A stretch of 40,194 nt of DNA from Candidatus Nanoarchaeia archaeon (GTDB lineage: Archaea; Nanobdellota; Nanobdellia; Woesearchaeales; UBA10216), in NCBI GenBank assembly GCA_028279045.1, contig JANQSZ010000029.1, positions 1 to 40,194 of the forward strand, read 5' to 3'. A program made the position numbers and the translations under genes. Below, in pieces: positions 19,817-26,194 of this stretch. How positions within the stretch are numbered: the first letter of the stretch is position 1; each line of letters opens with the position of its first letter. The notes under the pieces were generated by a model. It saw nothing but the letters and a program-made list of their open reading frames with translations. It did not search any database and was not told where the DNA came from.

Positions 19817-21391
19817 CTAAGAAGATCGTCTATTGAGTCTACTGACTGAGGTGGCCGTTTTTGCAATTACTTTCTCTAGTTTGCTAGCGGCCAACTGGAT
19901 TTTCGGATCTTCCTCTTCGGAATCAATGATGTCTGAGTAATTGGTAACACCTCTTCTGGCCAATTGGTCTATGAGACGTTTTGGGAGTGCTCCTGCTAGT
20001 GCTGACAAAGGTAAATTGACTTCAGAAGCAGCTTGTGAAAGCAATTCTTGAAATAAAGGGGTTTCTGAAATCAGTTGCGGTTCAAATCCAGCAGCCCTTC
20101 CTTCTTGAACAGCACGCATCATGAGTTGATTTCTTCGGCCGAGTTGTTGAGACGCTTCCGCTTTGTAGAGTGGATTGGACAGGGCATTTATGTCAATACT
20201 TACTGGAGGTATGTACGTTCCGCTCATCGACGTGACATATGGACTAAATTGCCATTCTTCTGCTGGCAGTGGTTGTGATATCAGGCCGCCATCACCGAGT
20301 TGGAAGCAAGAATGAATGGTTCTGCGCAAACTAAATGTGCGACCAACAGCACTTGCTTGCACATTTGCTCCAAGCATCATATCGTGCCCTGTGTCAATAG
20401 ATGCTTCAATACACAGCTCATCTACTGATTTGGGTGCGTTAACAACAAGAAAGAATTCTTGAATTCCTTCCAACTGCCTTCCTACAAGTATCTTTCCTGA
20501 TTCATCAGGTTGTGATACATAAATGAAGACATTCTCGGAATCAACAGTCCTCGGTCGTGGCGTTAATACCCAAGACGCATTGTTGACACCAATATTGTAT
20601 GCAATAAGCGGTTGGTAAATATGGCTTAGTTGTGTTGTGTGGCTTTGCGTCTCTCGGCTATTTGTTGCAAAATCTGCTCCAAATCCAGTTCTATCTTCAA
20701 TACCCGATATAAATTTGTCGTTAATTGCCATATCAACTTTGTCCACACTAGGATCGTCCTCGTCTTTCTGGACTCTCGATATATCATAAGTCGACTGCAA
20801 ACCGTTATTGGCCAACCTTATTTCTTCAGCCCCCAAGCTCGTGGTAATTGCTTTATCTAATCGGATTGTAGAATCAGATCCTCCCAGTATCTCACCACTC
20901 AAAGATCCAGCTTCATACAATTCTCTTTTTTTCGGTTCAATATCATGTATATAGGGGTAATCGTCAAGCTCTGTTCCTGGTCTCTTTGGGAAAACTGCTA
21001 CATCAACAATTGCTCCTTGTGCCGGAAGGTAAGCATGCATCTGTGTAACAGCCTGCTCAAGCAACGACGACTGGAATGTTGTAGTTCCGGAACCCATTTT
21101 ACCAATGTCGAGCCGTTTCCCTGATTTATCTGCGAAAGCGCCATTAACCCAATTTGCACCTGTAATACTTGCAGAAAGCTTAACATAAAATATTCTCCGC
21201 TCGGGATAGTCTTCCTGAGATTCTGCTTCTGGAACAGCATAGCCAAACGCAGAAATTGAACTCATCCAACGATGAGGTGAAGCGTTGCTAAACGATGTGG
21301 CACTGCCGGCAGCACTTGTAACAATCAGATCTGGAGAATACGCCAATCTCTGCCAAGGAATGTGCTTCGGTAAATCAAGATTTTGTGGCAT
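19817..21391 (-). CDS. Unknown 524-residue partner of the RHS protein
   Basis: Not recognised. The bulk reads as beta-rich (RRIFYVKLSASITGANWVNG, WVLTPRPRTVDSENVFIYVSQ, GRTFSLRRTIHSCFQLGDG) with a helical C-terminus (LSALAGALPKRLIDQLARRGV...AASKLEKVIAKTATSVSRLN). No signal peptide or membrane helix is seen. The track starts at GTG 21412; I prefer ATG 21391 because TATTTATAG lies 20-35 nt upstream of it and the GTG would precede the transcription start. It is followed after 17 nt by the RHS gene, so it may be a chaperone, adaptor, shell or delivery component for that toxin. That role is inferred from position alone. Confidence 0.6.
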   Translation of the reverse strand: MPQNLDLPKHIPWQRLAYSPDLIVTSAAGSATSFSNASPHRWMSSISAFGYAVPEAESQEDYPERRIFYVKLSASITGANWVNGAFADKSGKRLDIGKMGSGTTTFQSSLLEQAVTQMHAYLPAQGAIVDVAVFPKRPGTELDDYPYIHDIEPKKRELYEAGSLSGEILGGSDSTIRLDKAITTSLGAEEIRLANNGLQSTYDISRVQKDEDDPSVDKVDMAINDKFISGIEDRTGFGADFATNSRETQSHTTQLSHIYQPLIAYNIGVNNASWVLTPRPRTVDSENVFIYVSQPDESGKILVGRQLEGIQEFFLVVNAPKSVDELCIEASIDTGHDMMLGANVQASAVGRTFSLRRTIHSCFQLGDGGLISQPLPAEEWQFSPYVTSMSGTYIPPVSIDINALSNPLYKAEASQQLGRRNQLMMRAVQEGRAAGFEPQLISETPLFQELLSQAASEVNLPLSALAGALPKRLIDQLARRGVTNYSDIIDSEEEDPKIQLAASKLEKVIAKTATSVSRLNRRSS

Positions 21392-21521
21392 TCTCAAAAA
21401 GAGCCATACCACGCAACTATAAATAACTATTTTATATGCATTATATAATTCGAACTGAAGGTTCTCGTCCTGGATTGGTAGTGATTCTCGTCAATTTGGG
21501 TTTGAAACCTTGGAGGGTCAA

Positions 21522-22379
21522 ATGTCGCTCGACGGATACAGAAGTGTTATAAATTCAACAATCTTTGCTGGTCAAATGAAGGACAAAATTCGACAGAAAT
21601 TAGAGATTCTTCTTGAGGAGGGAAAAAGTTTCAACTTCTCCAATTTTGCTATGATAAGTTTGATGGGGTATCCAGAATCATATAGTTCCGAGTACATCAG
21701 CTGGCGAACCCGAGTCTCAACCATCATAGAGAAGGCCTTTGGCCAGAGCAGTGCGGTTTATCAAAATTATCAAAAAGGGGGAGAAGTAAGAGTTCTGGGA
21801 TACCCCTCTAGCAATTTCAATAAAGCTCATGCGTACTTTCTAGGAGCAATTAGGTCAGGAATAGATTTGATGGACTTGGGTATTGGCAATGATGAAGAAA
21901 AAACTGCACCTAGTACAGCTTCATTGGGCAAGGAAGTCTTCATTGTTCATGGTCACGATGAAAAATTAAAACAACAAGTCGAAATATTCTTGAAGGAACG
22001 TGGCCTAACTCCGATAGTCTTACATAGGCAACCAGATGAAGGTAGAACTGTGATTGAAAAGTTTGAAAAGCACAGTAAAGTTGGCTACGCGATCATTTTG
22101 CTTACTCCAGATGACATCGGTTATTCCTCTGCAGAAGGAATTAAAGAAGAGAATGAAAGAAAAATCAATTTTAGAGCGAGACAAAATGTTATCTTTGAGT
22201 TTGGGTACTTTGTAGGCAAACTTGGAAGGGGCCGGGTGTGTTGTATTTTTAAAGAAGGGGTTGATCTACCAACAGATGTGTCTGGAATGATTTACAAAAG
22301 TGTTAAGGATAATGTTGAAGAGGTTGGCTTATCAATAATGAAAGATCTGAAGGCAGTGGGTTATTCAATTGCGATATGA
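21522..22379 (+). CDS. TIR-domain effector (CAP12/Pycsar-type nucleotide-binding TIR)
   Basis: 285 residues. The N-terminal ~135 residues are a helical module I do not recognise. The C-terminal ~150 match the predicted nucleotide-binding TIR family (PF10137): KEVFIVHGHDEKLKQQVEIFL, then PDEGRTVIEKFEKHSKVGYAIILLTPDD, then RARQNVIFEFGYFVGKLGRGRVCC. In CBASS and Pycsar systems such domains cleave NAD+ when a cyclic-nucleotide sensor is engaged, causing abortive infection. No cyclase is next to it, so the trigger may be the N-terminal module. The track begins at TTG 21510; I take ATG 21522, which has GGAGG 5 nt upstream, a bacterial-style leader unusual here. It is transcribed away from the RHS operon and followed by a membrane gene. 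Confidence 0.8.
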   Translation: MSLDGYRSVINSTIFAGQMKDKIRQKLEILLEEGKSFNFSNFAMISLMGYPESYSSEYISWRTRVSTIIEKAFGQSSAVYQNYQKGGEVRVLGYPSSNFNKAHAYFLGAIRSGIDLMDLGIGNDEEKTAPSTASLGKEVFIVHGHDEKLKQQVEIFLKERGLTPIVLHRQPDEGRTVIEKFEKHSKVGYAIILLTPDDIGYSSAEGIKEENERKINFRARQNVIFEFGYFVGKLGRGRVCCIFKEGVDLPTDVSGMIYKSVKDNVEEVGLSIMKDLKAVGYSIAI

Positions 22380-22528
22380 CTCATTGCATGGCTATTGTTC
22401 CGATAGAATTTCAAAGTTAACCCGATTTGATTGTGCTTACTGGGTCCAAACTAAATCGTATTACGTGGAGATTACTAATACAAATAGCAAAGCACTATCA
22501 AAGTAAGTTTATGAATTGAGGCACACTT

Positions 22529-23548
22529 ATGTTTCGTACGGTAAAAGCTAGGGTCAAAAAAATAACAGTATCGTCGCTGAGGTTTTGTGTACTAGTCTGG
22601 AATTGGTACTCTCTTCCTAATCTTTTTGATGTTAAAGTGAGACGAAAGGTTACTGAACTTGTGGTTTTTGTTGCACTAATAATTCTCTTGTTTCATTTTC
22701 TAGGACAACTATTGCCGATAACTGGCAGTGTTCTTCCGGAAGCTATTGGGGCTGATTCATGGGATTTGTTCACGGAATCGCTGGGGTGGATTGTGGGTGC
22801 TTTTCTATTGGTGTACGCCATAATTGTTCTGCTACGAAATGAAGTTCATGACACTGTGAATATATACCTGGTTCTGCTCGTCCTGTTGTTTTTGCTAGAC
22901 CCATCTGTGAGAGGAGCCGTTTGGTTTTGGGGTTCTGTGGTTCTTACTGCGCCAAGGGTGATCAATTCATGGAAGGCGCCCATTAAACCAATGGTACTGT
23001 TCGTAGTAGTTTTGTCATTACTTGTTTTGACGATAGGACTCACTTTCATTTCGAATAACTATGAATTAAACCCTTCCCTGATGACTGAACTAGATTGGTG
23101 TGATAACTTTTCTCCTTCGGCTACCTATTGGCTAAACTGTGGGACGCCCTCCAACAGAGTTGTGGCCGAAAGAGTACTATATTGCAATCTGCTACCTTGG
23201 GGCATTACAAACGTGTCTGCTGAAACTAGCATACTGACTAGTGAAGGCTTTGTTTTAGGTAATTTGAATGAAAGTTCCTCTAACGTTGAAATATTCATTG
23301 GTGACCACAACCCAGATTTTTCGTTCTTCTCCTTCGAAAGCACTGAGGTAATTTCATTTAAGATAACTGGGATCCAGGGTAACGAGCCTGTTTGCCTAGA
23401 AAAAAACCTAGCCTATGAATTTATGAGTGAAGAGGATTTGCAAGATAGTAAACAGAACTTTGTAACCTATCTATTCGCGTTGATGTTTATAACATTGTTC
23501 ACCATACCAAAGTTTGTGATTGAAGTAGCAAGGAAAGAGAAATCTTAG
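22529..23548 (+). CDS. Multi-pass membrane protein next to the TIR gene
   Basis: 339 residues, not recognised. A basic N-terminus is followed by about five membrane helices (VFVALIILLFHFLGQLL, WIVGAFLLVYAIIVLL, IYLVLLVLLFLL, a weaker AVWFWGSVVLTA, and LFVVVLSLLVLTIGLTFI). Next comes a ~135-residue outer domain with several Cys, and then a final helix (YLFALMFITLFTIPKFVI) with a basic tail. GAGG 8 nt before the ATG gives a Shine-Dalgarno-like leader. It follows the TIR gene by ~150 nt on the same strand and ends 2 bp before the right inverted repeat. Membrane proteins next to TIR or nucleotide-signalling effectors often act in defence, but here that is only contextual. Confidence 0.65.
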   Translation: MFRTVKARVKKITVSSLRFCVLVWNWYSLPNLFDVKVRRKVTELVVFVALIILLFHFLGQLLPITGSVLPEAIGADSWDLFTESLGWIVGAFLLVYAIIVLLRNEVHDTVNIYLVLLVLLFLLDPSVRGAVWFWGSVVLTAPRVINSWKAPIKPMVLFVVVLSLLVLTIGLTFISNNYELNPSLMTELDWCDNFSPSATYWLNCGTPSNRVVAERVLYCNLLPWGITNVSAETSILTSEGFVLGNLNESSSNVEIFIGDHNPDFSFFSFESTEVISFKITGIQGNEPVCLEKNLAYEFMSEEDLQDSKQNFVTYLFALMFITLFTIPKFVIEVARKEKS

Positions 23549-23550
23549 TA

Positions 23551-23594
23551 ACCTTCGCCTAACCAATATTAAGCGTTCTTAGGAAATCTTCCGA
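23551..23594 (-). repeat. Right terminal inverted repeat of the RHS island
   Basis: On the minus strand it reads TCGGAAGATTTCCTAAG at the outer end and GCGAAGGT at the inner end, matching the left copy at 33 of 44 positions without gaps. It begins 2 bp after the stop of the membrane gene. The micro-gene cassettes start about 70 bp beyond it. Confidence 0.7.
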
Positions 23595-23621
23595 ATTCTT
23601 CCCAACAATTCTTTTGAATCC

Positions 23622-23644
23622 CAAAGATAACTATTTATACATGA
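23622..23644 (+). promoter_or_regulatory. Promoter of micro-gene cassette 1
   Basis: CAAAGATA followed by CTATTTATACATG. The TATA element (CTATTTATAC, 23631-23640) lies 26 nt before ATG 23662. An almost identical sequence stands at the same distance before cassette 2 (23953-23974), showing that promoter and genes were duplicated together. Confidence 0.65.
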
Positions 23645-23661
23645 AAGATTCATCAAACGTC

Positions 23662-23766
23662 ATGAAGGAAGGCATATGGTATGTTAATTTTCAACCAACT
23701 GATGTAGCGTTCGATCCGTCGGTTTTTGATGAAGTCTTGAAGGAGCTTCATGAAAAACGACAGTAA
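23662..23766 (+). CDS. Micro-gene cassette 1, first gene (34 aa)
   Basis: Below the ORF-track limit. An in-frame ATG at 23641 exists, but it overlaps the TATA box, and ATG 23662 lies 26 nt from the TATA centre. The product MKEGIWYVNFQPTD...ELHEKRQ is 34 residues. Cassette 2 has a gene of exactly the same length in the same position (23993-24097), with the same distance to its partner. The last 17 nt overlap the next gene in another frame. Function is unknown; a short regulatory or antitoxin-like peptide, or a translated leader, are possibilities. Confidence 0.55.
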   Translation: MKEGIWYVNFQPTDVAFDPSVFDEVLKELHEKRQ

Positions 23767-23911
23767 GTTTGTTCTGATGATTGAGCAAGATAGAAATACG
23801 TATAGTATGCGTTGGGGTAGTGTTGGCGTTCCTAAGGAGATTATTATGGCGAGACTAGAAGCCCTACTTCGCAGGTTTAAAGACGAGTTCTATAGCGATT
23901 TGAAGAAATAG
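23750..23911 (+). CDS. Micro-gene cassette 1, second gene (53 aa)
   Basis: Starts 88 nt after the first gene and overlaps its end by 17 nt. AAGGAG stands 4 nt before the ATG, so translation is likely coupled. The product has RWGSVGVPKEIIMARLEALLRRFKDEF, which aligns with RFGFGWQDGNIPKEVVLSMTAAFLEIQKDEY of the 64-residue protein in cassette 2: same N-terminal strand, same V/IPKE turn, same amphipathic helix. The homology of the two proteins is the best evidence that both are real genes. Fold suggested: two strands then a helix. No family recognised. Confidence 0.6.
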   Translation: MKNDSKFVLMIEQDRNTYSMRWGSVGVPKEIIMARLEALLRRFKDEFYSDLKK

Positions 23912-23952
23912 CGTCGATTTTCCGACTCAATCTAAGCAAACATTAAGAACTC

Positions 23953-23974
23953 CAAAGATACTTATTTATACATG
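23953..23974 (+). promoter_or_regulatory. Promoter of micro-gene cassette 2
   Basis: CAAAGATA followed by CTTATTTATACATGG, nearly the same as the cassette 1 promoter. The TATA element (CTTATTTATA, 23961-23970) is 26 nt before ATG 23993. Confidence 0.65.
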
Positions 23975-23992
23975 GAACAATCAAAGGGGAAT

Positions 23993-24097
23993 ATGAAATA
24001 TCTCAAACCTGGAGTTCTGTACTTAAGCAAGAACTACTCGAAGGAAGACATCCCCCGTATTAGAAAATTTATGGGGCTGGATGATGAAGACGAGTAG
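23993..24097 (+). CDS. Micro-gene cassette 2, first gene (34 aa)
   Basis: 34 residues (MKYLKPGVLYLSKNYSKED...DDEDE), the same length as its counterpart in cassette 1, with weak similarity mainly in the opening strand. An upstream in-frame ATG (23972) is again 21 nt earlier and touches the TATA box, just as in cassette 1. The end overlaps the partner gene by 17 nt. Function unknown. Confidence 0.55.
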   Translation: MKYLKPGVLYLSKNYSKEDIPRIRKFMGLDDEDE

Positions 24098-24275
24098 ATT
24101 TCAATTCTTTATTGAGGACTTAGGTCCTGACTCACCTACGAGGTTTGGTTTTGGTTGGCAAGACGGCAATATTCCGAAAGAAGTCGTTCTCTCTATGACT
24201 GCTGCTTTTCTTGAAATCCAGAAGGATGAATATCAACGCTGGTTTGAAGGTAACTTGGGAGAACAATCAGAATAA
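24081..24275 (+). CDS. Micro-gene cassette 2, second gene (64 aa)
   Basis: 64 residues, starting 88 nt after the first gene, the same spacing as in cassette 1. The second Met (24084) is an alternative start. It is homologous to the 53-residue protein at 23750: short hydrophobic strand (SRFQFFIED), RFGFGWQDG, the NIPKEVV turn, and a helix TAAFLEIQKDEYQRW. It carries an extra acidic tail. No family recognised. The conserved aromatic/Gly and PKE positions suggest a defined fold and perhaps binding to a small partner peptide encoded by the overlapping gene. Confidence 0.65.
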   Translation: MMKTSRFQFFIEDLGPDSPTRFGFGWQDGNIPKEVVLSMTAAFLEIQKDEYQRWFEGNLGEQSE

Positions 24276-24285
24276 ACGCGTAGGA

Positions 24286-24582
24286 TTATTCAATTCTCAA
24301 ATCGATTCCAAACTTTACAAGTACATTGTATACAAGTGCTCCGACAAGTCCAGCAACAAACCCAACTACAGCACCGATTAGTGGCATGCCAATCAAAGCG
24401 CCAAACGCAAGTAACGTTCCACTACTCAGTCCAGGTGTTTCTGAAGAAGTCATCAGACCTGCACTCACGAGTCCATCAATGAGTAGCCCACCAAAAGAAT
24501 ACACTATTCCTGCAAGCAATCCAACACTGCCTATTAACACTCCTGTTAACTTCGCTGCACGAAACACGTTAAGTGTTGCCAT
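24286..24582 (-). CDS. Glycine-rich small membrane protein, DUF3566-like pattern
   Basis: 98 residues with three hydrophobic segments: GVLIGSVGLLAGIVYSFGGLLIDG, LLAFGALIGMPLIGAVVGFVAG and LVGALVYNVLVKFGIDLRIE. The GALVYN.....GI.L ending recalls DUF3566-like and related archaeal membrane proteins of unknown role; this is a resemblance, not a firm call. The reverse-strand TATA (GATATAATAAG) lies ~28 nt upstream of the ATG. Confidence 0.65.
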   Translation of the reverse strand: MATLNVFRAAKLTGVLIGSVGLLAGIVYSFGGLLIDGLVSAGLMTSSETPGLSSGTLLAFGALIGMPLIGAVVGFVAGLVGALVYNVLVKFGIDLRIE

Positions 24583-24630
24583 AGGTGTTGATTGTTTTTG
24601 AGCTTATTATATCTTTCCCTATTCGAACAT

Positions 24631-24649
24631 CTTCCGACGAGATCGGAAG
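24631..24649. other. Short perfect stem-loop CTTCCGA/TCGGAAG
   Basis: Seven perfect pairs around the loop CGAGA, in the gap between the membrane gene promoter and the tRNA. Its arm TCGGAAG is the same heptamer as the outer tip of the RHS-island inverted repeats. It may be a remnant of related ends brought together, or coincidence. Confidence 0.3.
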
Positions 24650-24714
24650 TTTGCACAGGCCACTAGACACGTTACCGTAGCTGTTTTTAATGATGAAAGA
24701 ATAAAAGAAATTGT

Positions 24715-24835
24715 GCCGGCGTAGGCAAGTCTGGCAAGCCGCTTAGTTGAGAACTAAGTGTCCATAAGGACTCCTGGGTTCAAAAACTTTTCGGTCACTA
24801 GACTGGCCGGTGAGTTGAATCTCCCAGCGCCGGCG
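24715..24835 (+). tRNA. tRNA-Leu(GAG), type II, with 37-nt intron in the T loop
   Basis: Acceptor GCCGGCG/CGCCGGC, T8 A9, D stem GGC/GCC, anticodon stem CTTAG/CTAAG with loop TTGAGAA (anticodon GAG, bases 24749-24751). The variable arm is GTCC ATAA GGAC and the T stem CTGGG/CCCAG. The T loop is split after position 59: TTCA pairs TGAA between 3-nt bulges AA|A and TC|T, a bulge-helix-bulge splice site. Removing 24785-24821 restores TTCAAAT and an 84-nt tRNA that would read CUC as leucine. With a 7-bp acceptor the discriminator is G73, which is serine-like. Pairing can extend two pairs outward, then leaving A followed by CCA. Intron position and acceptor match the gene at 13479. Confidence 0.8.
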
Positions 24836-24898
24836 CACCATTCCAATAAGAATATTCTATTCAACACAATATTAATACTCGAATACTACAGAAACAGC

Positions 24899-25000
24899 AT
24901 GATACACAAACATCTTGTTGCAATTCGTAACATGAGTTTCGAAGAAATACATTCGTTGCGAACGTGTTACGATGCAGCGTGGGAAAGCGAAGATGAGTGA
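24899..25000 (+). CDS. Possible small ORF (33 aa)
   Basis: The track extends this frame back to 24758, inside the tRNA, which cannot be right. ATG 24899 has ATATTAATA centred 27 nt upstream, the normal leaderless spacing here. The product MIHKHLVAIRNMSFEEIHSL... ends in an acidic WESEDE. Its small size and lack of a homologue in the window leave it uncertain. Confidence 0.4.
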   Translation: MIHKHLVAIRNMSFEEIHSLRTCYDAAWESEDE

Positions 25001-25039
25001 TGCACAACATTTAATAACTTCATTTGATTACATTTTTTT

Positions 25040-26194
25040 ATGGCAAGAACAGATACTTCTGACACTGAAGAGGGACTAAAAGCGGATGAACTTTCTGCTA
25101 TCGGAAAAAATCTCAGAGACCGATTCATAGTGGATGCATATGATTCTGAGGAAACTGCTTCAATGAACAGAATCAGTTTTGGTTTTCCGGGTGCTGATAT
25201 TGGTGAAATGACGCTTACAGATAATGAGCAAGTGATGGGTTCATTGCATCTTAGCTTTGGTGAGAAACCTGTAACAACTGCTGGGTTTTCTTTTTCTTAT
25301 GATGAAATTGTGGCAAATGCACTTGTACGAGCAACAGGACTTCCTTTTGAAGCGTTCTCCGACCAAGAAACTGGCGGAGAATTGGAAGCCATTGCAAATG
25401 GCGCAGAAGTGGGAGGGAGATACATTGGCAGGTTTGGTCGAAGTACTTATTCTCTTAAAGGGTCATCACACTCAGAACAGTTTGATCCCCGGGAATTTCC
25501 TGATAACTACGAGAGTCTTTTTTTAGAAACAAGGGGCAGTGCTTTGAATGCTATTAGAATATTTACTAAGCCTAGTGTGCAGGAACTCTTACAAGCTCAC
25601 GCCGAAATTTTACAAGCTGCAGAATCAGCAGTTTTCGAAAGTTTTGGTGAGTCTCCTGACTACAATGTTGCAAGCCGTATTTGGCAACCTGAACAAAGGA
25701 ATTCATTTGGACTTGAACTAGCAAAGGAGTCTGGTGCTGAATATGATTTTTTTGAGGAAGACAGGCTTCATAGATTTAGCATTAATGGATTTGGAGTTTT
25801 GCTGCAAAGATTTCCAACCGTAGGTTCTGAAGATGGGGCTCCACAAGATCCAGTGTATGATTCTGTTGATCTTTATGCCTTTGCCGGAAGGACAGAGCTT
25901 CACAATGCAGTTAGATCGGGAATTGTGCGCGGTGTTGCTTCAAAGGCGACAACCCTGGAAGGCAGAGACGCCAAGTATCATCTAATTGGACCTTTCTTGT
26001 CCCCTACTGAAGATTCACAAGTGAAGATATCAGTTCCTTTCACGAGTGGCGCGCCTCGATATGCACATGAGGTCACCGAGCAACTTGTAGGAATTGCTGC
26101 AGCTGCAGGAGATCTTAACGAGATGGTGGATGAACGCTTTGGTCAGGAGATCGGAAAAAGCCAGGCTGAATTGCACAGAGCTATTTCGTATTAG
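25040..26194 (+). CDS. Hypothetical soluble protein (384 aa)
   Basis: Not recognised. There is no signal peptide or membrane helix, and the composition is acidic. Repeated FGF/GFSFSY-type strands (RISFGFPGADIG, LHLSFGEKPVTTAGFSFSYDE) and long helices (SVQELLQAHAEILQAAESAVFESFG) suggest a large alpha/beta protein. RLHRFSINGFGVLLQRFPTVG may be the start of a second domain. ATTTAATA ~28 nt upstream supports the ATG. The stop overlaps the convergent membrane gene by 4 nt. Confidence 0.7.
   Translation: MARTDTSDTEEGLKADELSAIGKNLRDRFIVDAYDSEETASMNRISFGFPGADIGEMTLTDNEQVMGSLHLSFGEKPVTTAGFSFSYDEIVANALVRATGLPFEAFSDQETGGELEAIANGAEVGGRYIGRFGRSTYSLKGSSHSEQFDPREFPDNYESLFLETRGSALNAIRIFTKPSVQELLQAHAEILQAAESAVFESFGESPDYNVASRIWQPEQRNSFGLELAKESGAEYDFFEEDRLHRFSINGFGVLLQRFPTVGSEDGAPQDPVYDSVDLYAFAGRTELHNAVRSGIVRGVASKATTLEGRDAKYHLIGPFLSPTEDSQVKISVPFTSGAPRYAHEVTEQLVGIAAAAGDLNEMVDERFGQEIGKSQAELHRAISY

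Larger units (their letters stand above)
14150..23594. mobile_element. RHS/TIR island bounded by 44-bp terminal inverted repeats
   Basis: The island carries four genes (RHS, its partner, TIR-domain gene, membrane gene) precisely between inverted repeats at 14150-14193 and 23551-23594. The repeats match at 33 of 44 positions with no gap. They share three exact blocks at identical spacing: TCGGAAGA, TTCCTAAG and, at the inner end, GCGAAGGT. The right repeat begins 2 bp after the membrane gene stop. No transposase, integrase or clear target duplication is visible, so movement would need an enzyme supplied in trans, or the repeats are remnants. Shine-Dalgarno-like leaders on two genes and the bacterial flavour of RHS proteins support acquisition by transfer. 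Confidence 0.6.

Noticed and set aside
24758-25000. Track ORF of 80 residues
   Set aside because: Its first part lies inside the tRNA and intron; only the frame from ATG 24899 is kept as a possible small gene.
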